Source of the DNA: Phycisphaerales bacterium UBA2266
GTDB lineage: Bacteria; Planctomycetota; Phycisphaerae; Sedimentisphaerales; Anaerobacaceae
Direction: 5' to 3'
Assembly (NCBI GenBank): GCA_002347125.1
Contig: DDXG01000057.1
Coordinates: forward strand, 1 to 9,856
Length of the DNA stretch: 9,856 nucleotides
Of the stretch, positions 5,831 through 9,856 are shown piece by piece (within the stretch, counting starts at the first letter, position 1; every line of letters starts with the position of its first letter). Under the pieces are notes generated by a model. That model made no database searches, was not told the origin of the DNA, and worked only from the letters and a program-made list of their open reading frames with translations. A program made the translations under genes and the position numbers.

Positions 5831-5850
5831 TCCCGGCTCGGGGGCCGGGA
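5831..5850. repeat. inverted repeat, 7 bp stem
   Basis: TCCCGGC (5831-5837) pairs perfectly with GCCGGGA (5844-5850) around a 6-base loop. It belongs to a run of GC-rich palindromes between the promoter at 5755 and the end of pepF. There is no U tract, so terminator function is not supported. Confidence 0.5.
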
Positions 5851-5913
5851 TGACATGGGACGGCGCCCGGGTAATACGGGGGCCGGGTGCAATGAATTGA
5901 ATGGGCGACATGG

Positions 5914-5941
5914 GTAGGGGTAGGCACGGGCCTGCCCCTAC
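5914..5941. repeat. strong inverted repeat, 12 bp stem
   Basis: GTAGGGGTAGGC (5914-5925) pairs with GCCTGCCCCTAC (5930-5941) around ACGG, with a single G-U type pair. The left arm TAGGGGTAGGC recurs inverted at 6011-6021, where it overlaps the pepF stop codon. GTAGGGG-type palindromes are common dispersed intergenic repeats. It could also slow or end transcription leaving pepF, although no T tract follows on either strand. The rest of 5942-6010 holds short direct repeats of TTCAACG (5971-5977 and 5985-5991) and nothing else I can name. Confidence 0.6.
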
Positions 5942-6018
5942 GGCCGCATGCGGGGGGCCGACGCTCAGGGTTCAACGCCCAAGATTCAACGGTCAAGGGG
6001 GCAGCGTTCGGCCTACCC

Positions 6019-7920
6019 CTATGGTTGGGGCGCAGGCTGGGGGCGGCGGGCGAGGATTTGTTCTATCTGGTCCATAGTGCGATTCATGACAGCCATGGTC
6101 TTGTCGAAGGGTTCCGGGCCGGTCATGTCGACGCCGGCGGCCTTGAGCAGGTCGATGGGGTAGTCGGAGCCGCCGGCCGAGAGGAATTGTAGGTACTTCT
6201 CAACAGCGCCGGGGGTGCTGGCGAGGACCTTCTCGGACAGGGCCGTGGAGGCGGTGAAGCTGGTCGAGTACTGGTAGACGTAGAAGTTGTAGTAGAAGTG
6301 CGGGATATAGGCCCACTCGACGGCGTAGAGGTCGTCGATATGGCAGACGCCGCTGTCGTGGCCGTAGTAGCGTTTGAGGATGTCGCCATACAGTTGCGTG
6401 AGGCTGTCGCCGGTGAGCGGCTCGCCGGCCTCGGCCTTCTGGTGGATGCGCAGCTCGAACTCGGCGAACTGCGTCTGGCGAAAGACGGTGCCCTTGAGGC
6501 CGTCGAGGTAGTTCATCAGCAGCGACAGACGCACGTCGTCGTCCTTGATGTCGGCGAGCATCTTGTCAATGAGCAGGGCCTCGTTGAAGGTGGAGGCCAC
6601 CTCGGCGACGAACGTGCTGTAGTCGGCCGTGGGATAGGGCTGGTTCTTGTTGGAGTGGTAACTGTGCATGGTATGGCCCAGTTCGTGGGCGAGGGTGCTG
6701 ACGTCGTCGTACTGGCCGTTGTAATTGAGCAGTATGTAGGGATGCACGTCGTAGGCGCTGCCGTTGGAGTAGGCGCCCATGCGCTTGCCGGGCGTGGGGT
6801 AGACGTCAATCCAGCGGTCATCGAAGGCCCGGCGGACGACGTTGGCGTAGTCGCGTCCCAGAGGTTTGAAGGCGTCCAGGATGAGGTCGCGGGCTTGCTC
6901 GTAGGTGTAGCTGAGGTCCACGCCGTCGACGACGGGGGCATAGAGATCGCTGTATTCGAGGCGCTCGACGCCGAGCATCCGCTTCTTGAGCCGCAGGTAG
7001 CGGTGGAAGCTGCCGAGGTTGCGATTGACGTTGTCGATCAGGGCCATGTAGACACCGATGGGGATGTTGAACTCATCAAGGGCGGCCGCCAGGCAGGAGT
7101 CGTACTTGCGGACGCGGGCGGAGAAGATGTGCGTCTTGACCTGGGCGTCGAGCTGCGTGCCGAAGGTCTGCTTGAACTTGTCGAATGTGGCCCAGAAGGC
7201 GGCGAAGACGGCTTGGCGGTCGGCCCGGTGGGTCGAGGCGCGGTGGCGGGCGTAGCCGGCCTGGTTGAGCAGGGCCTTTGTGCCATCGCCGAGGGTGATT
7301 TCAGGGAACGGCATCTCGGCGTTGCTGAAGACCGAGAAGATGGACGACGGCCCGGCCGCCATCAGGCCCGCCTCGGCGACGATCTTCTCTTCCTTCTCGG
7401 AGAGGCGGTGGGCCTTCTTGCGCTGGAGGTCGCGCAGGTACATGGTGTAGGGCTTGAGGGCGGGCTCGGCGGCGATGGACCTCTCGATCTGATCGGGGCT
7501 GATGGCGATGATCTCCGGCTCGATGAAGGAGGCCAGGCTGCTGAAGTCGGTGGCGTGTTGCTGCATCTGCTGCTTCATGGCCTGATACTTCGAGACGCGG
7601 GTGTCCTCGTCGGATTTCATGTGTGCGTAGCTGAACAGACGGCCGAATTCGCGGGAGACGTCGCTGCCGAGCTTGAGGCAGGCGAGCAGTTGGCCGGGGG
7701 AGTCGCCGAGCTTGCCCTTGTACGCCAGTATCTCGTCAAACCGCGCGACCAGGGCGGTCTTGGCGGCCGTCCAGGCGTCGTCCGAGGGGTAAAGGTCCTC
7801 CAGTTTCCACTTGGCCTCGGCGGGGATGTCGGAGCGGCTATCATACTGCTTGGATAGGCTAGGCTGGGCCATAGCCAGGACGGCCAGCAGGCCGACTTCA
7901 AACGGCAGAACGTGCTTCAT
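6019..7920 (-). CDS. pepF: oligoendopeptidase F (M3B zinc metallopeptidase) with signal peptide
   Basis: This M3-family zinc metallopeptidase cleaves short to medium peptides. The zinc site is HELGHTMHSYH starting at residue 412: His412 and His416 are ligands, Glu413 is the catalytic base, and Glu440 in FVAEVAS is the likely third ligand. The helical N-terminal domain (about 90-200) and the segment MGAYSNGSAYDVHPYILLNY (381-400) are typical of PepF. The 633-residue length fits the family plus a short signal peptide at about 1-23 (MKHVLPF, then a hydrophobic run), so unlike the usual cytoplasmic PepF this one is probably exported. The signal is short and a cytoplasmic location is not excluded. 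The ATG at 7920 has AAGGAG about six bases upstream. The stop TAG (6021-6019) lies inside a copy of the TAGGGGTAGGC repeat. The gene is transcribed alone, divergent from gcvT. Confidence 0.94.
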   Translation of the reverse strand: MKHVLPFEVGLLAVLAMAQPSLSKQYDSRSDIPAEAKWKLEDLYPSDDAWTAAKTALVARFDEILAYKGKLGDSPGQLLACLKLGSDVSREFGRLFSYAHMKSDEDTRVSKYQAMKQQMQQHATDFSSLASFIEPEIIAISPDQIERSIAAEPALKPYTMYLRDLQRKKAHRLSEKEEKIVAEAGLMAAGPSSIFSVFSNAEMPFPEITLGDGTKALLNQAGYARHRASTHRADRQAVFAAFWATFDKFKQTFGTQLDAQVKTHIFSARVRKYDSCLAAALDEFNIPIGVYMALIDNVNRNLGSFHRYLRLKKRMLGVERLEYSDLYAPVVDGVDLSYTYEQARDLILDAFKPLGRDYANVVRRAFDDRWIDVYPTPGKRMGAYSNGSAYDVHPYILLNYNGQYDDVSTLAHELGHTMHSYHSNKNQPYPTADYSTFVAEVASTFNEALLIDKMLADIKDDDVRLSLLMNYLDGLKGTVFRQTQFAEFELRIHQKAEAGEPLTGDSLTQLYGDILKRYYGHDSGVCHIDDLYAVEWAYIPHFYYNFYVYQYSTSFTASTALSEKVLASTPGAVEKYLQFLSAGGSDYPIDLLKAAGVDMTGPEPFDKTMAVMNRTMDQIEQILARRPQPAPQP

Positions 7921-8001
7921 AACGACTCCTTGACGGCGGTTGCCCCATGCAAGCGGGTCTCTTCTTGGATCCGATACGCGACAACCCGGAACGGTCAGGG
8001 T

Positions 8002-8030
8002 ATCTTAGGCCGGTTCGGGAAGGCTGTCAA
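8002..8030 (-). promoter_or_regulatory. candidate promoter of pepF
   Basis: TTGACA (8030-8025) and TAAGAT (8007-8002) on the minus strand are 17 bp apart. The -35 box is perfect and the -10 box matches 4 of 6. The start would give a leader of about 75 bases before the ATG at 7920. Confidence 0.55.
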
Positions 8031-8083
8031 CCGGGCCGGGGCTGGGTTCCCGGCTGTGTCTGGACAATTCACGGCGAATGCAC

Positions 8084-8111
8084 TTGACGGGGCGGGAATT
8101 TGCCGTATTGT
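8084..8111 (+). promoter_or_regulatory. candidate promoter of gcvT-gcvH
   Basis: TTGACG (8084-8089) and TATTGT (8106-8111) are 16 bp apart, with 5 of 6 and 4 of 6 consensus matches. The leader to the gcvT start would be about 30 bases. I looked for a glycine riboswitch in 7921-8147 and see no tandem aptamer pattern or room for one behind this promoter. Confidence 0.45.
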
Positions 8112-8133
8112 GAGGCCTTTGCAATGCTATGAC

Positions 8134-8140
8134 AAGGAGG
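8134..8140 (+). promoter_or_regulatory. ribosome binding site deciding the TTG start of gcvT
   Basis: AAGGAGG followed by a 7-base spacer places translation initiation at the TTG at 8148. No ATG or GTG lies at a usable distance, and the next in-frame ATG is codon 37, inside the conserved domain. The surrounding 14-mer TATGACAAGGAGGC (8128-8141) is identical to 193-206 before the oxidoreductase. Confidence 0.75.
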
Positions 8141-8147
8141 CCTAGAG

Positions 8148-9437
8148 TTGCAGACATACACGACGGTGGGCCGGTTCACATTTGAGGCCGGTGAACGCAC
8201 TCCTGTGGGCAGCGTGCTTCTTGAGGAGCACCTGAAGTTGACGGATCGCTCGCATATGGCGCCCTTCGCCGGCTATCTGATGCCGCTGTGGTATTCATCT
8301 ATCAGCAATGAGCATCGGGCGGTGCGGGAGTCGGCGGGGCTATTCGATTGCACACACATGGGGGCGCTGGAGGTGACGGGGCCGCAGGCGAGGCCGTTTC
8401 TCAATACCGTCAGCACGAACCATGTGGATAAACTGGCCCCCGGGCGGGCCCAGTACGGCCAGGTACTGGACGCGGCCGGGGCCGTGATCGACGACATCAT
8501 CATCTTCTGCCGCAGCGACGACTGTTTCATGGTCGTCGTCAACGCGGCCAACGACGCCAAGGTTCAGGCGTATTTCAGCGCCCTGACCAGCGGCAAACTC
8601 GTGATCGACCCGGACGATGAGCAACGGACCCTGGACCATCGGCCGGCCGTCCGCGATATGCGGAATGTAACCATGCTCGGCGACTGCCGCGTGAATCTGG
8701 CCCTTCAGGGTCCGCGGGCGGTCAGCGTGCTCAAGGCCGCCGGGGCCGACGATGCCCTTGCCGAGCAGCTCATGGTGCTGGCGCCTTTCCATTTCGTTGA
8801 GGGCGAGATCGGCGGCATCGATTGCCTCATCTCGCGGACCGGCTATACCGGAGCGCAGGTGGGATTTGAGGTTTTCGTTCATCCGGCGCGGGCGGTGGAG
8901 ATGTGGCGGCGGCTGTTGCACAAGGGCGTGCCCGTGGGGCTGGTGCCGTGTGGGCTGGGTTCGCGCGACAGTCTGCGGGTCGAGGCGGGATTCCCCTTGT
9001 ACGGCCATGAGCTGGCGGGCAGGCACAATATCTCGCCCATCGAGGCCGGCTATGGCTGGGCGGTGAAGCTCGACAAGCCGTTTTTCGTCGGTAAGACCGT
9101 CATGGCGGCCCATGCCGCCGAGTACGATATGCAGGTGATGCGGGGGGAGCTGCCGGGCGACAAAGGCATCCGCCCGGCCAAACCCGACGACGGCGTGCTC
9201 GATGCGAACGGGCGGTGCATCGGGTGGGTTACCAGTTGTGCCCACGCGGGGCGCCGGCAGTGTGCGTTGCTTTACGTCGAGCGAGGCGCCCTGCGAGAGG
9301 GCGATACGTTCGGCGTCTACTATGCGGCCCGTCGGTCGAGCCAGGCCGCTCAGGGCAGGAAAGAAGCGGTCGGCCGCGACGAGATGCTAACGGCCGACAT
9401 CAGCGGAACGGTCGTGAGCCGCTTCGCCAAGTTCTAA
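8148..9437 (+). CDS. gcvT: glycine cleavage system T protein (aminomethyltransferase), divergent
   Basis: GcvT transfers the aminomethyl carbon from the lipoyl arm of GcvH to tetrahydrofolate, releasing ammonia and forming methylene-THF. Family marks are HMAPFAGYLMPLWY (36-49), SAGLFDCTHMG (62-72), GAVIDDIIIF (111-120) with the conserved Asp pair, RTGYTG (230-235) and GLGSRDSLRVEAGFPLYGHEL (269-289). It is 429 residues against about 365 usually, with a 25-residue N-terminal extension and an insertion of about 25 residues near the C-terminus (around 390-415). Two conserved places differ: GYTGEDGFE is GYTGAQVGFE here (one residue longer and without the acidic pair), and the C-terminal TSG-SP motif is TSCAHAG. 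It may be a divergent T protein or a relative with changed folate handling, but the adjacent gcvH supports the T-protein role. The TTG start is backed by AAGGAGG at 8134-8140. gcvH follows after 14 bp. Confidence 0.9.
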   Translation: MQTYTTVGRFTFEAGERTPVGSVLLEEHLKLTDRSHMAPFAGYLMPLWYSSISNEHRAVRESAGLFDCTHMGALEVTGPQARPFLNTVSTNHVDKLAPGRAQYGQVLDAAGAVIDDIIIFCRSDDCFMVVVNAANDAKVQAYFSALTSGKLVIDPDDEQRTLDHRPAVRDMRNVTMLGDCRVNLALQGPRAVSVLKAAGADDALAEQLMVLAPFHFVEGEIGGIDCLISRTGYTGAQVGFEVFVHPARAVEMWRRLLHKGVPVGLVPCGLGSRDSLRVEAGFPLYGHELAGRHNISPIEAGYGWAVKLDKPFFVGKTVMAAHAAEYDMQVMRGELPGDKGIRPAKPDDGVLDANGRCIGWVTSCAHAGRRQCALLYVERGALREGDTFGVYYAARRSSQAAQGRKEAVGRDEMLTADISGTVVSRFAKF

Positions 9438-9451
9438 TCGGAGAATAGGCA

Positions 9452-9832
9452 ATGATAGTTGAAGGTCTGTACTACACCAAGGATCACGAGTGGGCGAGGG
9501 TCGACGGCCATACGGCAACCGTGGGCATCACGGATTACGCGCAGGAGATGCTTGGGGAGATTACGTTCGTCGAGCTTCCGTCCGTCGGCCGCCAGTGTTC
9601 GGCGCACGATGAACTGGCCGTGGTCGAGAGCACCAAGGCCGCCGGGGAGGTGTACGCGCCGCTGGCCGGCCAGGTGGTCGAGGTCAACGAGGAACTCCAG
9701 TCAAGGCCTGAGTTGCTCAACCAGTCGTGTTACGAAGACGGCTGGATATGCAAGCTCGCGGTGAGCGACAAGGCCGCGCTGTCGTCGCTGATGAGCGCGG
9801 CGCAATACGAGGAGTATCTCAAGCAGGTTTGA
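9452..9832 (+). CDS. gcvH: glycine cleavage system H protein
   Basis: This is the lipoyl carrier of the glycine cleavage system. It shuttles the aminomethyl group between P, T and L proteins in the cytoplasm. The lipoyl-attachment segment is VVESTKAAGEVYAP (57-70), with Lys62 as the modified residue; the usual text is ESVKAASDVYAP. The N-terminal YYTKDHEWARV (7-17) and GITDYAQEMLGEITFVELP (25-43), and the C-terminal DGWICKL followed by LMSAAQYEEYL, are standard. The 126-residue length is normal. The ATG at 9452 has GGAG at 9440-9443. It lies 14 bp behind gcvT in the same orientation, so the two form an operon; gcvP genes would be expected after 9856. Confidence 0.97.
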   Translation: MIVEGLYYTKDHEWARVDGHTATVGITDYAQEMLGEITFVELPSVGRQCSAHDELAVVESTKAAGEVYAPLAGQVVEVNEELQSRPELLNQSCYEDGWICKLAVSDKAALSSLMSAAQYEEYLKQV

Positions 9833-9841
9833 GTCACGGTC

Positions 9842-9856
9842 CGCCCGGAGCGGGCG
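9842..9856. other. hairpin after gcvH, cut by the window edge
   Basis: CGCCCG (9842-9847) and CGGGCG (9851-9856) pair perfectly around GAG, and the stem may continue past the edge. It starts 10 bases after the gcvH stop. It could be a terminator or an intercistronic stem; the following bases are not visible. Confidence 0.35.

Noticed and set aside
5440..5941. CRISPR array or integron attachment sites in the repeat-rich gap
   Set aside because: The repeats are palindromes of different sequence without regular spacers, no cas gene or integrase is near, and the 53 bp-spaced motif occurs only twice.
6298..7857. Long plus-strand ORF of 519 codons opposite pepF
   Set aside because: It is the antisense shadow of a clear M3 peptidase. 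Its composition (Val/Gly/Glu-rich, no domain) is typical of reverse-strand reading of GC-rich genes, and it has no sensible start context.
7912..8145. Plus-strand ORF of 77 codons in the pepF-gcvT gap
   Set aside because: It starts inside pepF, has no ribosome site, and covers both divergent promoter candidates. It is more likely the intergenic control region.
7921..8147. Glycine riboswitch before gcvT
   Set aside because: No tandem aptamer pattern is visible, and the best promoter leaves only about 30 bases of leader.
8340..9245. Minus-strand ORF of 301 codons inside gcvT
   Set aside because: It lies opposite an unmistakable GcvT and has no family signal.

Overview
The window most likely comes from a planctomycete-type bacterium (Planctomycetota, perhaps Phycisphaerae). 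No rRNA or other phylogenetic marker is complete here, so this is inference. The support is a Tat-exported Gfo/Idh/MocA oxidoreductase of the kind abundant in that phylum, short RHS-core cassettes, a HAF-repeat fragment, many dispersed intergenic repeats, high GC in the housekeeping genes, and clear sigma70-type promoters (TTGACA / TATAAT-like boxes 17 bp apart).

Layout. Positions 1-37 hold the 5' half of a CAU-anticodon tRNA on the minus strand with its promoter at 56-84. A Tat-signal oxidoreductase runs forward at 213-1517. Its stop codon abuts a small repeat with imperfect inverted ends (about 1518-1625). A secreted SGNH/GDSL hydrolase runs backward at 1682-2377. From about 2388 to 5760 lies a rearranged accessory island on the minus strand. 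In its own transcription order it holds: a consensus promoter, an 89-codon ORF that runs into a dispersed repeat, an N-terminally truncated RHS protein with a long unrecognised C-terminal tail (4092-5480), an 80 bp gap, a small membrane-anchored protein that could be its immunity partner (3490-4011), a second truncated RHS core (2643-3365), a HAF-repeat remnant (2434 to about 2679), and an ACGGAT-type repeat. Positions 5690-6018 carry no gene except the promoter and leader; they hold several strong hairpins and repeat sequence. The right part is ordinary: an exported oligoendopeptidase F (6019-7920, minus) is divergent from gcvT (8148-9437) and gcvH (9452-9832), the start of a glycine cleavage operon that continues beyond the window.

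How the genes relate. GcvT and GcvH are two parts of one enzyme system. PepF, the SGNH hydrolase and the Gfo/Idh/MocA protein all carry export signals but show no obvious shared pathway. The island is the most interesting part. Two RHS C-terminal segments share a 220 bp core that differs at about 16 positions, followed by unrelated tails. This is the arrangement expected of polymorphic toxin tip exchange. One tail is followed by a short, well-initiated membrane protein gene; the other tail is a broken junction with a HAF gene. The proposed toxin-immunity pair is an inference from architecture only.
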